Assembly: GCA_036702865.1 (NCBI GenBank)
Contig: DATNQD010000027.1
Location: 186,001-250,000 of the forward strand
Length of the DNA: 64,000 bases
Direction of reading: 5' to 3'
DNA from: Trichocoleus sp.
GTDB taxonomy: Bacteria > Cyanobacteriota > Cyanobacteriia > Elainellales > Elainellaceae
Part shown: positions 54,991-64,000 of the stretch, piece by piece
Layout: every line of letters begins with the position of its first letter
How positions within the stretch are numbered: position 1 is the stretch's first letter
Program-made: the position numbers and the translations under genes
Notes under the pieces: generated by a model
Databases searched by the model: none
Told to the model about the DNA's origin: nothing
Seen by the model: only the letters and a program-made list of their open reading frames with translations

Positions 54991-55218
54991 CTATTCCTCC
55001 TGTGCAGCAGATTGAGCATTCGCTATCTGCCGTTCCCGCTCTATAGTCATCAATTGCGACAGTCGATGGCGAAGATGTTTGAATTGATGAGGCTTTTCCA
55101 AGCGACGAGTCGCCTTTTGAAAGCGCAATTGAAACAATTCTTTCTTGACTGATACAATTTGCTCACTGATCTCAGCATCGTTGAGATCTCGAATTTCCCC
55201 AATTTTAGGCAGAGCCAT
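54991..55218 (-). CDS. rpmC: 50S ribosomal protein L29
   Basis: A 75-residue helical-hairpin protein near the tunnel exit, where trigger factor and SRP dock. [12 protein letters not shown]-type start, [20 protein letters not shown] and [14 protein letters not shown] are seen. It starts two bases after the rplP stop. Confidence 0.96.
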   Translation of the reverse strand: MALPKIGEIRDLNDAEISEQIVSVKKELFQLRFQKATRRLEKPHQFKHLRHRLSQLMTIERERQIANAQSAAQEE

Positions 55219-55220
55219 AA

Positions 55221-55640
55221 TTACGACTCCTCTGCTTCGCGCATAATGAACTTCGTCTTGATAGGCAGCTTGAAGGATGCAAGTCGCATTGCTTCACGAG
55301 CAGTCGCTTCAGGAACTCCAGCGATCTCAAACATAATCCGACCTGGTTTCACCACTGCAACCCAGAACTCAGGATTCCCTTTACCGGAACCCATGCGAGT
55401 TTCAGCAGGACGCATTGTTACAGGCTTATCTGGAAATATCCGGATCCAGATTTTGCCACCGCGACGAATATAGCGAGTCATTGCTCGACGACTAGCTTCT
55501 ATCTGGCGGGAGGTGATCCAAGAAGGTTCAAGGGCTTGCAGTGCGAAATCACCGAAGCTGATCTCATTTCCTGAAGTTGCCAACCCAGTCATCCGTCCGC
55601 GCTGTTGCTTACGGAATTTAGTTCTTCTAGGACTTAACAT
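55221..55640 (-). CDS. rplP: 50S ribosomal protein L16
   Basis: The 139-residue L16 stabilises the A-site t[43 protein letters not shown] and [20 protein letters not shown] are conserved. It follows rpsC by 71 bases. Confidence 0.97.
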   Translation of the reverse strand: MLSPRRTKFRKQQRGRMTGLATSGNEISFGDFALQALEPSWITSRQIEASRRAMTRYIRRGGKIWIRIFPDKPVTMRPAETRMGSGKGNPEFWVAVVKPGRIMFEIAGVPEATAREAMRLASFKLPIKTKFIMREAEES

Positions 55641-55711
55641 CTTGAGTACCTTTGAACTGAGATTTCAAAATTCAGAATTGGAACTGGATTAACAGCGAGT
55701 TCCTTTTCTGT

Positions 55712-56464
55712 CTACGCTTCATTAGAGCGATCTTCGTATTGTTGACGGCGACGCGGTTGGCGACGACGCGGTTGATTGGCTGGAGTAGTTGGAGCAACTT
55801 CTTCCTGTCCAGGAATGATTTCTCCTTTGAAAACCCAAACCTTGATCCCCAGAATTCCATAGATGGTCTGGGCTGTCTTGTAGGAAAAATCAATGTCAGC
55901 GCGAAGTGTATGAAGAGGAACCTTGCCTTCACGGGTATATTCCGTGCGGGCAATTTCAGCCCCGTTCAAGCGACCACTAACCTGGATTTTAATGCCCTCG
56001 ATTCCTGCCCGTTGCGCTCTTTGAATCGCTTGCCGCACAACTCGACGGAAAGAAACCCGTCGTTCTAGCTGTTGGGCAACATACTCAGCAATTAAAGAAG
56101 CGTCTGCATCAACGCGTGCAACTTCAACAACATTGATCCGAATCTGACGGTTGCTATCGCCTAGAGCCTTTTGAAGCCCTACCCGAAGCTCTTCAATTCC
56201 CTGTCCACCACGACCTACAACAACACCCGGACGAGCGGTATGAATTTCTAGGTCAATCTGATCTGCTTTACGTTCAATTCGAATTTGAGCAATACCAGGG
56301 CTTTCTAGGCTCTTGAGCTTCATAGGGTTCTTTTCCAGGAAGTTCCGAATGGTATAGTCTTCCTGTAAAAGTTTGGGGTAACGACTGGAATCAGCAAACC
56401 AGCGAGAGCGATGCTCCTGAGTAATGCCGAGCCGGAAACCGACTGGATGAATTTTTTGTCCCAC
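55712..56464 (-). CDS. rpsC: 30S ribosomal protein S3
   Basis: S3 forms part of the mRNA entry channel. It has 250 residues: [20 protein letters not shown], the KH domain with [20 protein letters not shown], and a C-terminal domain ending in an Arg/Gln-rich tail containing two copies of RRRQP. Such basic tails occur in other cyanobacterial S3 proteins. The start is GTG at 56464. Confidence 0.97.
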   Translation of the reverse strand: MGQKIHPVGFRLGITQEHRSRWFADSSRYPKLLQEDYTIRNFLEKNPMKLKSLESPGIAQIRIERKADQIDLEIHTARPGVVVGRGGQGIEELRVGLQKALGDSNRQIRINVVEVARVDADASLIAEYVAQQLERRVSFRRVVRQAIQRAQRAGIEGIKIQVSGRLNGAEIARTEYTREGKVPLHTLRADIDFSYKTAQTIYGILGIKVWVFKGEIIPGQEEVAPTTPANQPRRRQPRRRQQYEDRSNEA

Positions 56465-56520
56465 GATGCGTCCTCGTAATCACTAAATGAATTTTGGGAT
56501 TTGCTCCAGCAGAGTTCGAC

Positions 56521-56886
56521 CTACTCTGCAGTTTCTGCGCCAGGAGCAACGACGATTGTGATATGGCAGGTTGGTTTGCGGATTTGATAAGCCCGTCCCT
56601 GAGCGCGAGGACGGAACCGCTTCAACACAGGGCCTTGATCTGCAAATGCCTGAGTGATGACAAGATCACCAGGTGTATATCCGGCATTGTGTTCTGCGTT
56701 TGCGACTGCAGAGCGCAAAACCTTCAGCACCGGATCGCAGGCGCGATAAGGCATAAATTCCAGAATAATCAGGGCCTCTCGGTAAGACCGTCCCCGAATT
56801 TGGTCGAGAACGCGACGTACCTTAAAGGGGGACATTCGGATATAGCGGGCAACCGCTTTGACTTCTTCAGAACTAATAATTGGCAT
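56521..56886 (-). CDS. rplV: 50S ribosomal protein L22
   Basis: A 121-residue protein whose beta hairpin lines the exit tunnel. [40 protein letters not shown] and [20 protein letters not shown] are typical; the hairpin is uninterrupted. It is followed by rpsC. Confidence 0.97.
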   Translation of the reverse strand: MPIISSEEVKAVARYIRMSPFKVRRVLDQIRGRSYREALIILEFMPYRACDPVLKVLRSAVANAEHNAGYTPGDLVITQAFADQGPVLKRFRPRAQGRAYQIRKPTCHITIVVAPGAETAE

Positions 56887-56957
56887 AACTTCCTCCCTGG
56901 CTTATAGCGATGGGCATAAGCTTGAACCCGAATCTTGAAATCGCTACTTGCTACTTT

Positions 56958-57236
56958 TTATCGACGCGCTTTCTTATCGCTCTTGGCATGACCTCGGAAG
57001 GTTCGAGTTGGTGCAAATTCACCAAGCTTGTGACCAACCATTTGCTCTGTTACATAGACAGGAACATGTTGTCGTCCATTATGGACAGCGATCGTATGCC
57101 CAATCATTTGCGGGAGGATGGTTGAAGCCCTAGACCAAGTTTTAATTACCTGCTTCTCGCCTTTGGCGTTCAGGTTTTCAACTTTCTTAAGTAGATGATC
57201 CGCAACAAACGGACCTTTTTTGAGAGAGCGAGACAT
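56958..57236 (-). CDS. rpsS: 30S ribosomal protein S19
   Basis: A 92-residue head protein contacting L5 and t[43 protein letters not shown] and [20 protein letters not shown] are signatures. It lies 100 bases after rplB. Confidence 0.98.
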   Translation of the reverse strand: MSRSLKKGPFVADHLLKKVENLNAKGEKQVIKTWSRASTILPQMIGHTIAVHNGRQHVPVYVTEQMVGHKLGEFAPTRTFRGHAKSDKKARR

Positions 57237-57336
57237 AGGTACTAACTAACCTTTGATGAATGTCAGACCTGAATATGATACTGATTGGAGGGATGCAAGG
57301 CTTCCAGCGAGTTTTACCAACGCTGAATTGCCTTAC

Positions 57337-58200
57337 TTATGACTCCCGTCCGCCTCTACCCCGCTTCGATGTACGACGACGACGACGAACGATCAAGGCA
57401 TTGCTCAACTTCTTCTTCTTACGAGTCTTAGCACCCAGAGCTGGCTTACCCCAAGGAGTTACAGGACCAGAGCGACCAATTGGTGCTCGTCCCTCACCAC
57501 CACCATGTGGGTGATCTACCGGGTTCATCACGCTGCCTCGCACCTCTGGTCTACGTCCTTTCCAACGCTTCCGACCAGCCTTGCCAAGGCTAATGTTTCT
57601 GGCATCTGCGTTGCCAACTTGCCCGATCGTGGCGTAGCATTCACGGCGAACTAACCGTACTTCGGTTGAAGGAAGTCGCAGAGTGACAAAATTTCCTTCT
57701 TTTGCCACAACCTGAGCACCAGTTCCGGCGGCTCGAACAATCTGCCCCCCTTTACCAGGAACGAGTTCAACATTGTGAACGATCGTACCTAGAGGCATGT
57801 TCCCCAAGGGTAGAGCATTACCAATCTCGAAAGGAGCCTCAGATCCAGCCAAGACAGTTGCGCCGACTTGCAGGTTCGCGGGGTGAATGATATAACGCTT
57901 CTCACCATCTTGATAGTGAAGTAGCGCAATCCGAGCGTTCCGGTTGGGATCGTATTCAATCGCTGCGACCTTTGCAGGAATATTTCGCTTATCGCGACGA
58001 AAATCGATAATCCGATAAAGCCGCTTATGTCCACCTCCCCGGTGGCGACAAGTGACTACACCCCGATTGTTGCGACCTTTTTTTCGATGAACCGATACAG
58101 TCAGTGACTTTTCCGGCTCAGTCTTCGTAATTTCTGCAAAATCTAGAACCGACCGCTCACGGGTGCCGGGGGTGTAAGGTCGGTAGTTTCTAATACCCAT
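57337..58200 (-). CDS. rplB: 50S ribosomal protein L2
   Basis: The 287-residue L2 is needed for subunit joining and peptidyl transferase assembly. [40 protein letters not shown] and the signature [20 protein letters not shown] with the essential His are intact. The basic C-terminus [15 protein letters not shown] ends it. Confidence 0.98.
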   Translation of the reverse strand: MGIRNYRPYTPGTRERSVLDFAEITKTEPEKSLTVSVHRKKGRNNRGVVTCRHRGGGHKRLYRIIDFRRDKRNIPAKVAAIEYDPNRNARIALLHYQDGEKRYIIHPANLQVGATVLAGSEAPFEIGNALPLGNMPLGTIVHNVELVPGKGGQIVRAAGTGAQVVAKEGNFVTLRLPSTEVRLVRRECYATIGQVGNADARNISLGKAGRKRWKGRRPEVRGSVMNPVDHPHGGGEGRAPIGRSGPVTPWGKPALGAKTRKKKKLSNALIVRRRRRTSKRGRGGRES

Positions 58201-58219
58201 AATTTAAACTCTTCAGGAA

Positions 58220-58519
58220 TTAGACTTCGGGGAATAGCGTGATGGAATCGTCGCCTGCAAGTGTGATAATCGCCCGCTTATAGTGAGGACGGTTTCCCAT
58301 AAATCGACCAACACGACGCGATTTCTCAGGTGGATTCATCGTATTTACTTTGACCACCTTGACATTGAACAACTCTTCGATCGCTGCCTTGATCTGTGTC
58401 TTGGTTGCTCTGGGATCAACCTCAAAGACATATTTATTGTCTTCTAGAAGACGGGTTGCCTTCTCAGTGATTAAGGGACGACGTACCAAGTCTGGGAGTG
58501 AACGAGCATCAATCTTCAC
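58220..58519 (-). CDS. rplW: 50S ribosomal protein L23
   Basis: A 99-residue protein forming the chaperone docking site at the exit tunnel. [40 protein letters not shown] and [15 protein letters not shown] are visible. I chose the GTG at 58519, which has AGGAGG six bases ahead and matches the family N-terminus; the longer frame to 58588 lies inside rplD. The two genes overlap by 11 bases. Confidence 0.96.
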   Translation of the reverse strand: MKIDARSLPDLVRRPLITEKATRLLEDNKYVFEVDPRATKTQIKAAIEELFNVKVVKVNTMNPPEKSRRVGRFMGNRPHYKRAIITLAGDDSITLFPEV

Positions 58520-59144
58520 CGTAAACCTCCTGAATCTTGGTAATTGCAGATTGAGTTGCAACAATTCGATCTGCTGCCAAAATGTCAAATATATTTAGAT
58601 TGTCTGCCTTAATTAGACGAAGACTACCAATATTCCGAGATGAAAGATAGACGTTTTCATCCCGAGCAGCAACGATGAGCAGAATTTTTGATTCTGGCTC
58701 AACTCCCCAACGGATCAATGCTTGCACAAGTTCCTTGGTTTTAGGACGAGGCAAACTGTCAGCGAAATCTTGCACGACAACCAAGTCAGCGGAACGTCCT
58801 TGCAACGCAGTACGTAATGCTGAACGGCGTTCCTTCCGGTTCATTTTTGTAGAATAATCCCGGGGCTTAGGTCCGAAGGTGACTCCACCACCTCGCCATA
58901 ATGGAGAGCGGTTAGAGCCAGCACGCGCTCGACCCGTTCCTTTCTGCCGCCAAGGCTTACGTCCACCACCACTGACCTCTGCACGAGTCTTTGTGGAAGC
59001 TGTGCCTTGTCTAGCATTGTTCATCTGCCGCACAAGTGCCCGATGCACAATATGGGCAGCATTTTCTTCTTTCGCTACTCGCAGTTCCAGGGAAGCTTGA
59101 CCAACTTCCGCTCCCTGCCAATCTTTCACTACACAGTCAACCAT
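58509..59144 (-). CDS. rplD: 50S ribosomal protein L4
   Basis: The 211-residue L4 reaches the exit-tunnel constriction and, in E. coli, represses its own operon. [40 protein letters not shown] (tunnel loop) and [20 protein letters not shown] are conserved. It is co-directional with rplC (74-base gap) and overlaps rplW. Confidence 0.97.
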   Translation of the reverse strand: MVDCVVKDWQGAEVGQASLELRVAKEENAAHIVHRALVRQMNNARQGTASTKTRAEVSGGGRKPWRQKGTGRARAGSNRSPLWRGGGVTFGPKPRDYSTKMNRKERRSALRTALQGRSADLVVVQDFADSLPRPKTKELVQALIRWGVEPESKILLIVAARDENVYLSSRNIGSLRLIKADNLNIFDILAADRIVATQSAITKIQEVYGED

Positions 59145-59218
59145 AGGTCGCCTTTACTCGATAGTGGGCACCATAGCCAGGGCATACTTTTTATGTTTGC
59201 GCCCTGAGCTTAATACTT

Positions 59219-59860
59219 CTACTTTGCTTTTCCTACAAGCGTTGCAGGAACAATGTTCAGAAGTGCACCCGGCTTACCCGGAACAGCACCTCTAATCAGG
59301 ATGAGATTACGCTCTGCATCAACGCGAATCACCGTCAATTTTCGGATAGTTGTACGAGTATTTCCCAATTGGCCTGCCATCCGCTTGCCCGGAAAGACAC
59401 GTCCTGGGGTTGTACCTGCACCAGTAGAACCTGGTAATCGGTGGTTCTTAGAACCGTGTGCCATTGGACCTCGCTTAAAATTGTGCCGCTTTTGATAGCC
59501 TGCAAAACCACGTCCAATGCTAGTACCGATTACGTCTACCTTTTGTCCTGCCTCAAACTGAGCGACTGTAATTTGTTGCCCTAGTTCAAAATCACTAGAA
59601 CTATCCAGACGATACTCATGCAGATGGCGTAACGGAGCCGCTCCAGACTTGGCAAGATGCCCTAGCTCTGGCTTGTTTAGTGCCTTTGCAGCAACTTCGC
59701 CAAAACCGACCTGGATCGCAGCGTATCCATCCGTTTGCCCTGTTTTAACTTGTGTAACAGTGCATGGACCCGCTTGGACGACAGTAACAGGAATTGCCAC
59801 GCCTGTTTCGTCAAAGATTTGGGTCATGCCTACTTTTGTGCCGAGAATGCCAACAGACAC
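59219..59860 (-). CDS. rplC: 50S ribosomal protein L3
   Basis: The 213-residue L3 helps form the peptidyl transferase centre. [40 protein letters not shown] and [20 protein letters not shown] are landmarks. The start is GTG at 59860 with AAGGGAG upstream. It is the first gene of the operon here: rpsJ (S10), first in most bacteria, lies elsewhere, as is usual in cyanobacteria. Confidence 0.97.
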   Translation of the reverse strand: MSVGILGTKVGMTQIFDETGVAIPVTVVQAGPCTVTQVKTGQTDGYAAIQVGFGEVAAKALNKPELGHLAKSGAAPLRHLHEYRLDSSSDFELGQQITVAQFEAGQKVDVIGTSIGRGFAGYQKRHNFKRGPMAHGSKNHRLPGSTGAGTTPGRVFPGKRMAGQLGNTRTTIRKLTVIRVDAERNLILIRGAVPGKPGALLNIVPATLVGKAK

Positions 59861-60697
59861 AGTGACGGATCTCCCTTGTATCGCTGTTTGCAGAGGAGCA
59901 GAACTGCGATCACCTCAACAGTCCATTTGGCTCCCAATAAACACAGGACAGGCAGACCCTCCTTTGCTTTCGCTTAAGAGAGCCGTACACTATTCCTGTG
60001 AATTCTGTGTAGTTTAGGGTTGAGAACGCGAAAACGATCGATTCAATCAAATCAGCGCAATCAGCCCAATCGGAGTCAGGACTTGAATGGATTTTTCCAC
60101 TCAGTATCCTAAAACCAAGCTATGCAGTAAGCTCTCATGGAAGCAAGTCAGTTTAGAATCAGCTTTGAGTATTTGCCCCTACTTTCGTTAGGCTTAAGCC
60201 TCGAAGTCTAGCAGTGCCTTGTGAGGGGCTTTGCTGAAATCCTGATACCTTACAAATGTTTCCCTGATGCTTTACCACTGAAGCAACTCGCTGCTTCAAT
60301 TTGGCAACAGCTACTAATCATAAACTAGAAATTTAGATTTTGTCCATAGGAAGCAGAATCTTTTTGTTGTCCCGCAGAAGGTTTTGAGCTTGGTGGGGCT
60401 GTTTTAGATAGAAAGTGATGAGAAGCATTGATGTAAATCGCACTAATTAGAAGAGCTTATCGTTTTAGTTACTTTTTTGTGTCAGAAATGGGAGGAGTCT
60501 GTCTCGATGCGCTTGATGGGCGATCGTACCCCAACCTATAATCAGTCTTGGTTATTCAAAGTCATACGCTGAAGTTTCAGGTTCGATCGATTCAGGTGAC
60601 TATCTTATGGAATATGACCGCTGGAATCCGATACTCCAATTGCTGGTTGACCTGAGATAGAGATTCTGCCCATTTTGATAGAGGTTAAGCAGGATTT
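59861..60697. other. 837-base divergent spacer between rplC and ndhN
   Basis: This is the promoter and leader region of the ribosomal-protein operon (minus) and ndhN (plus). It contains a GTAN8TAC sequence at 60169-60182, a 12-base palindrome AGGCTTAAGCCT at 60190-60201 and a perfect 7-base-pair hairpin TGAAGCA/TGCTTCA with a 6-base loop at 60279-60298. An Shine-Dalgarno-led 21-codon frame lies at 60507-60572. No convincing gene of normal size is present. Confidence 0.6.
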
Positions 60698-61174
60698 ATG
60701 GCATTAATTACAACCGGAAAGGATTTCATTCGCGGCCTTGAAACAGCGGGTGCAGTAGGTTTATCTGTTCCACCAGAAGGTGGCTCTGAGGGGCGGTATC
60801 AGCGGCGGCTCCGAGCAGCAGGGTATGGCATGATGCACATCAGCGCACGAGGTCTAGGTGATTTGCCAGCTTATTTGCTAGGAGTGCATGGGGTTCGTCC
60901 GCCGCACTTAGGCAAAAAAAATACGGGAAGGGAAGGGGCAGTGGGATATGTTTACTATTTGCCTCCAGCAGCAAAATATCAACTAGAGCAGTTACCTGCA
61001 AATTCTAAAGGTCTAGTGATCTGGCTAGTTGAAGGGTTTGTGCTATCCCAGCAGGAATTGCAGTTTCTGGTGAATCTACCCTCAATCGAGCCTCGAATGA
61101 AAGTCGTCGCTGAGATGGGCGGTGGGCGAGCCTTTAGTTGGAAGCCGTTAACAGCATTCGTGACGGCTGCGTAA
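60698..61174 (+). CDS. ndhN: NAD(P)H-quinone oxidoreductase subunit N
   Basis: A peripheral subunit of the photosynthetic NDH-1 complex, which works in cyclic electron flow, respiration and CO2 uptake; found only in oxygenic phototrophs. The 158 residues match along the whole length: ALITTGKDFIRGLETAGAVG, YGMMHISARGLGDLPAYLLG and LVIWLVEGFVLSQQELQFLV. It has a good terminator and is probably monocistronic. Confidence 0.96.
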   Translation: MALITTGKDFIRGLETAGAVGLSVPPEGGSEGRYQRRLRAAGYGMMHISARGLGDLPAYLLGVHGVRPPHLGKKNTGREGAVGYVYYLPPAAKYQLEQLPANSKGLVIWLVEGFVLSQQELQFLVNLPSIEPRMKVVAEMGGGRAFSWKPLTAFVTAA

Positions 61175-61490
61175 GCAAAGACAAAGCGTTCAGAAAAGTC
61201 TCGACAATTTTAGTGAGCTACTCATGCCTTTTATTCAGGATGGGTAGCTTTTTAATTGCTGCTTTTTACTGACTGGTAGTTCATGGCGGTTTCCAGCTTA
61301 ACGGCGCGGCTAGATTCCTGCGTATGTTGAAGGTTTTACCAAGCTAACTTCCAGTTTGAATCCTCGATTTTCTGTCTCTACAAAACTGAGCACTAGGATG
61401 TTGGGGAGGGCAGAATTTCCGGTATCAGAACTTGTAAACTTCAGCTAAACGATCCTCGTCATTTGCTGGTAAACCTTCTACTATAAAAGG
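61175..61490. other. Intergenic region ndhN-ldpA
   Basis: These 316 bases hold the ndhN terminator (61216-61253) and should contain the ldpA promoter. No gene is visible; no clear -10/-35 pair is assigned. Confidence 0.6.
61216..61253 (+). terminator. Rho-independent terminator of ndhN
   Basis: AGCTACTCAT (61216-61225) pairs with ATGGGTAGCT (61240-61249) over ten positions with one G-U pair and a 14-base loop, followed by a T5 run (61249-61253). Confidence 0.85.
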
Positions 61491-62615
61491 GTGACTGATT
61501 TGTACCGCCCTCTCCGATCGCTAGAACAGGGAACCTGGTTCAAGTTGATTTGTGGAGCCAGTTTTCAACATCTCCCTGCTGTCCGAAATTTGGCTCTTGC
61601 CTATACTTTGGCTGGAGCCGATTGTATTGATGTAGCTGCTGACCCAGCCGTAATTTATGCTGCCCAAACTGCGCTTCAAACGGCAGGTGAGCTGGTTGGT
61701 TTAGCAAGACTAAACGATTTTCGGATCGATGGTCTGCCTTGGTTAATGGTGAGCTTGAATGACGGTGAAGATCCTCACTTTCGCAAAGCGGAGTTTGATC
61801 CTCGGTATTGCCCAACGGATTGCTTGCGTCCTTGTGAGCGAGTCTGCCCGGCTGAAGCAATTGTATTTTCACGCGATAGCTTTTCGGGAGTAATTGACAA
61901 TCGATGCTATGGATGTGGGCGGTGCATCCCGATTTGTCCGAGTCAGCAAATCTCGACCCGTTCATACGTATTTACGCCAAGTGCTGTCGCACCACTTGTT
62001 TTATCCGGTGTTGATGCAGTGGAAATTCACACGCAGATCGGGCGATTGTCAGACTTTAAGCGGTTATGGGAGGAAATCACACCCTTTTTGCCAGAGCTAA
62101 AGCTAATTGCAATTAGCTGTCCAGATGGAGCAGGACTGGTTGATTATCTGTGGGCACTGCATGATTTGATCACACCACTGCCCTGCTCACTCGTTTGGCA
62201 AACCGATGGCAGACCGATGAGTGGTGATATTGGTGATGGAGCGACGCTTGCGGCTGTTCGGTTAGGGCAAAAGGTTTTAGCTGCTGGTTTACCAGGATAT
62301 GTACAGCTTGCCGGAGGCACAAATCGATATACCGTGAGTAAACTCAAGTCAGTAGGGCTTTTAAAGCAATCCAATTCATCTGCTTATGTTGCTGGAATTG
62401 CTTATGGAAGCTATGCCCGAACCCTACTATCGCCGATTTTAGAACGATTGGCAGGAGGCGATCGAAATGACCTTAGCTCAGAAACAGGTGAATCTCAATC
62501 TAATTTATGGCTAGAAGAATCAGACTTGCTCTGGGAAGCTGTTTCTTTAGCCCAGTCTCTTGTCGCACCACTCAAAATGCAAACAAACTCTCCTGTATTA
62601 CCCGTCTTAGAGTAA
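61491..62615 (+). CDS. ldpA: Light-dependent period protein LdpA (iron-sulfur, circadian clock input)
   Basis: LdpA passes redox and light information to the KaiABC clock in Synechococcus and carries two iron-sulfur clusters. Here (374 residues) the cysteines are Cys107, 111, 115 and 119 (CxxxCxxxCxxxC in YCPTDCLRPCERVCP), and Cys139, 142, 145 and 149 (CYGCGRCIPICP). A long C-terminal domain (LPGYVQLAGGTNRYTVSKLK, VAGIAYGSYARTLLSPILER) is specific to the family. The GTG at 61491 fits the family start. It lies downstream of ndhN, after the terminator. Confidence 0.94.
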   Translation: MTDLYRPLRSLEQGTWFKLICGASFQHLPAVRNLALAYTLAGADCIDVAADPAVIYAAQTALQTAGELVGLARLNDFRIDGLPWLMVSLNDGEDPHFRKAEFDPRYCPTDCLRPCERVCPAEAIVFSRDSFSGVIDNRCYGCGRCIPICPSQQISTRSYVFTPSAVAPLVLSGVDAVEIHTQIGRLSDFKRLWEEITPFLPELKLIAISCPDGAGLVDYLWALHDLITPLPCSLVWQTDGRPMSGDIGDGATLAAVRLGQKVLAAGLPGYVQLAGGTNRYTVSKLKSVGLLKQSNSSAYVAGIAYGSYARTLLSPILERLAGGDRNDLSSETGESQSNLWLEESDLLWEAVSLAQSLVAPLKMQTNSPVLPVLE

Positions 62616-62668
62616 TTCAACTGGCTAAGACTGATCTTTTTGAACTTGGTTAATCATTTAGCTGATCC

Positions 62669-64000
62669 ATGATATCAAACGGTAATCCATCTTCTGATCC
62701 ATCTAGCGATTTGCCGATCGAGCCACAAGCCGAGCCTCAAACAACCCCTGCGTCTTCTTTTCAAATTACCGACGATTTAAACGAGCTACTCGACATTTTG
62801 CCTGCTGAGATTCAGGCTCGCTTAAAAGCACATCCTCAGTGCGATTGGCTGATAGAAGTTGTGCTGGATCTCGGTCGTCGTCCAGAAGCAAGGTTCCCAG
62901 GTAAATCAGAATATCTTTCAGAGACGCCTGTTTCCCGAGCTGACCTCGACTATTGCATTGAGCGAGTCGGTATGTTTAGTGGAGATAATCGAGCCGGAAT
63001 TGAACAGACCTTACACCGGATTAGTGCGATTCGGAATCGAGCTGGGCTGGTGATTGGGCTGACCTGCCGGGTGGGTCGAGCGGTGTTTGGAACGATCGGT
63101 ATGATCCGCGACCTGGTGGAAACAGGACAATCGATTTTAATGCTGGGTCGTCCGGGCGTTGGCAAGACGACTGCTCTACGCGAGGTTGCAAGAGTCCTAG
63201 CGGATGAACTGGACAAACGGGTTGTCATCATTGACACCTCAAATGAAATTGCCGGGGATGGCGACATTCCTCATCCGGCGATCGGTCGGGCGCGACGAAT
63301 GCAGGTTGCTCGTCCTGAACTTCAGCATCAGGTAATGATTGAGGCAGTGGAAAACCATATGCCGGAAGTGATTGTCATTGATGAAATTGGGACAGAACTC
63401 GAAGCATCTGCAGCCCGAACAATTGCAGAGCGAGGTGTTCAACTAGTTGGTACGGCACATGGAAACGAGATTGAGAACTTGATCAAAAACCCAACGCTCT
63501 CGGATCTAGTGGGTGGGATTCAATCAGTCACATTGAGCGACGAGGAAGCGCGGCGACGCGGCAGCCAAAAAAGTGTTTTAGAACGTAAAGCACCCCCAAC
63601 TTTTGAAATTGCGATCGAAATGCTAGAGCGCCAAAAGTGGGTTGTGCATGAAAACGTGTCTGAAACGGTTGACCAATTGCTGCGGGGACGACAGCCTAAT
63701 CCGCAAGTTCGGACAGTGGATGATGCGGGGAAAGTGACAGTTACTCGTGAAGCGCCTGCATCTCCAGCTGCCGGACAGGCAACCTTTCGAGCGGCTCCGC
63801 TGGGTGGATCAGGTTCGATGCGATCGGGTCAGGGCAACTGGAGAGCGGCAGGACATATTGCGCCAGTGCCATCAAGACGGCAAGACCTTGAACGAGAACC
63901 GACAGAAGGTATTTCGTTTGATGAAGTGGCATCAACGCCTTTAACGGAGCGGCAGCAGTTCGATCGAATGCTCAATGAGTCGCTAGAGGGCTTGCCCCTG
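62669..64000 (+). CDS. Ycf45-type AAA ATPase, 3' end beyond the window
   Basis: 444 residues are visible of a longer protein of the SpoIIIAA/Ycf45 group. A low-complexity N-terminus is followed by an [20 protein letters not shown] segment. The ATPase core has Walker A at 160-168 (GRPGVGKTT), Walker B at 234-240 ([10 protein letters not shown]), and [21 protein letters not shown] less conserved stretch after residue 360 is cut by the edge; family members usually end in an R3H nucleic-acid-binding domain, which cannot be seen here. The biological role is not established. The start is the ATG at 62669, 53 bases after ldpA. Confidence 0.9.
   Translation, partial: MISNGNPSSDPSSDLPIEPQAEPQTTPASSFQITDDLNELLDILPAEIQARLKAHPQCDWLIEVVLDLGRRPEARFPGKSEYLSETPVSRADLDYCIERVGMFSGDNRAGIEQTLHRISAIRNRAGLVIGLTCRVGRAVFGTIGMIRDLVETGQSILMLGRPGVGKTTALREVARVLADELDKRVVIIDTSNEIAGDGDIPHPAIGRARRMQVARPELQHQVMIEAVENHMPEVIVIDEIGTELEASAARTIAERGVQLVGTAHGNEIENLIKNPTLSDLVGGIQSVTLSDEEARRRGSQKSVLERKAPPTFEIAIEMLERQKWVVHENVSETVDQLLRGRQPNPQVRTVDDAGKVTVTREAPASPAAGQATFRAAPLGGSGSMRSGQGNWRAAGHIAPVPSRRQDLEREPTEGISFDEVASTPLTERQQFDRMLNESLEGLPL

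Noticed and set aside
60169-60182. GTAN8TAC resembling an NtcA site, upstream of ndhN
   Set aside because: No TAN3T element at 20-24 bases on the plus side, and more than 500 bases from ndhN; matches to this loose motif are expected about once per 4 kb by chance.
1-64000. Search for tRNA, rRNA, CRISPR arrays, transposase genes and prophage
   Set aside because: No T-arm consensus in the gaps, no regularly spaced repeats, no transposase or integrase frames were found by eye.

Overview
The window is a stretch of cyanobacterial chromosome, mostly core genes. The evidence is NtcA, an NDH-1 subunit (NdhN), the clock-input protein LdpA, a 47-residue high-light-inducible protein, a Ycf45-type ATPase, several small families known mainly from cyanobacteria (DUF1825, DUF4327, DUF7219), and frequent CGATCG-type sequences including exact HIP1 palindromes (GCGATCGC). 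The genus cannot be fixed from this sequence; the gene content suggests a filamentous, Leptolyngbya-like relative. I found no rRNA, tRNA, CRISPR array, insertion sequence or prophage gene.

Layout. 1-1.6 kb: the 5' part of fabI and, divergent from it, ntcA with an excellent NtcA-dependent promoter of its own. 1.7-8.6 kb: an outer-membrane cluster on the minus strand, purC-bamA-lpxC-fabZ-lpxA-lpxB, combining lipid A synthesis with outer-membrane protein assembly. 9-22 kb: mixed single genes, including a GAF-GAF-PAS adenylate cyclase, a CsbD-like protein, htpG, sppA, a hli gene, a cobalamin-binding-type protein and cysE. 22-31.6 kb is the most accessory-looking part. It holds a PrcA-like calcium-dependent subtilase and, divergent from it, a small protein resembling the protease's own N-terminal region. 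An orphan sensor kinase, a Nudix protein with an altered Nudix box, two small uncharacterised genes, an AsnC/Lrp regulator with a LysE exporter, and an M23 peptidase follow. 31.7-43 kb: sulfiredoxin, an orphan HlyD-type adaptor, a CDF metal transporter, a matrixin-like protease, secG, gpmI, an ABC-F ATPase and an SbcD-like nuclease.

43.2-59.9 kb is the long minus-strand ribosomal-protein region in cyanobacterial order: rplC-D-W-B, rpsS, rplV, rpsC, rplP, rpmC, rpsQ, rplN-X-E, rpsH, rplF-R, rpsE, rplO, secY, adk, infA, rpmJ, rpsM, rpsK, rpoA, rplQ, truA, rplM, rpsI, rpmE, prfA. It encodes ribosomal proteins, the protein-export channel, the RNA polymerase alpha subunit and translation initiation and release factors. 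Many genes touch or overlap (TAATG, TGATG, TAGTG), implying translational coupling. rpsJ, rpsN, rpmD and rpsD are absent from positions they hold in other bacteria. Beyond an 837-base spacer, ndhN, ldpA and a Ycf45-type ATPase (cut by the window end) run on the plus strand.

No large unknown multi-gene system is evident. The best leads are the protease with its divergent propeptide-like partner, the palindromes in front of the AsnC-type regulator and the DUF4327 gene, and the structured spacers in the ribosomal region.
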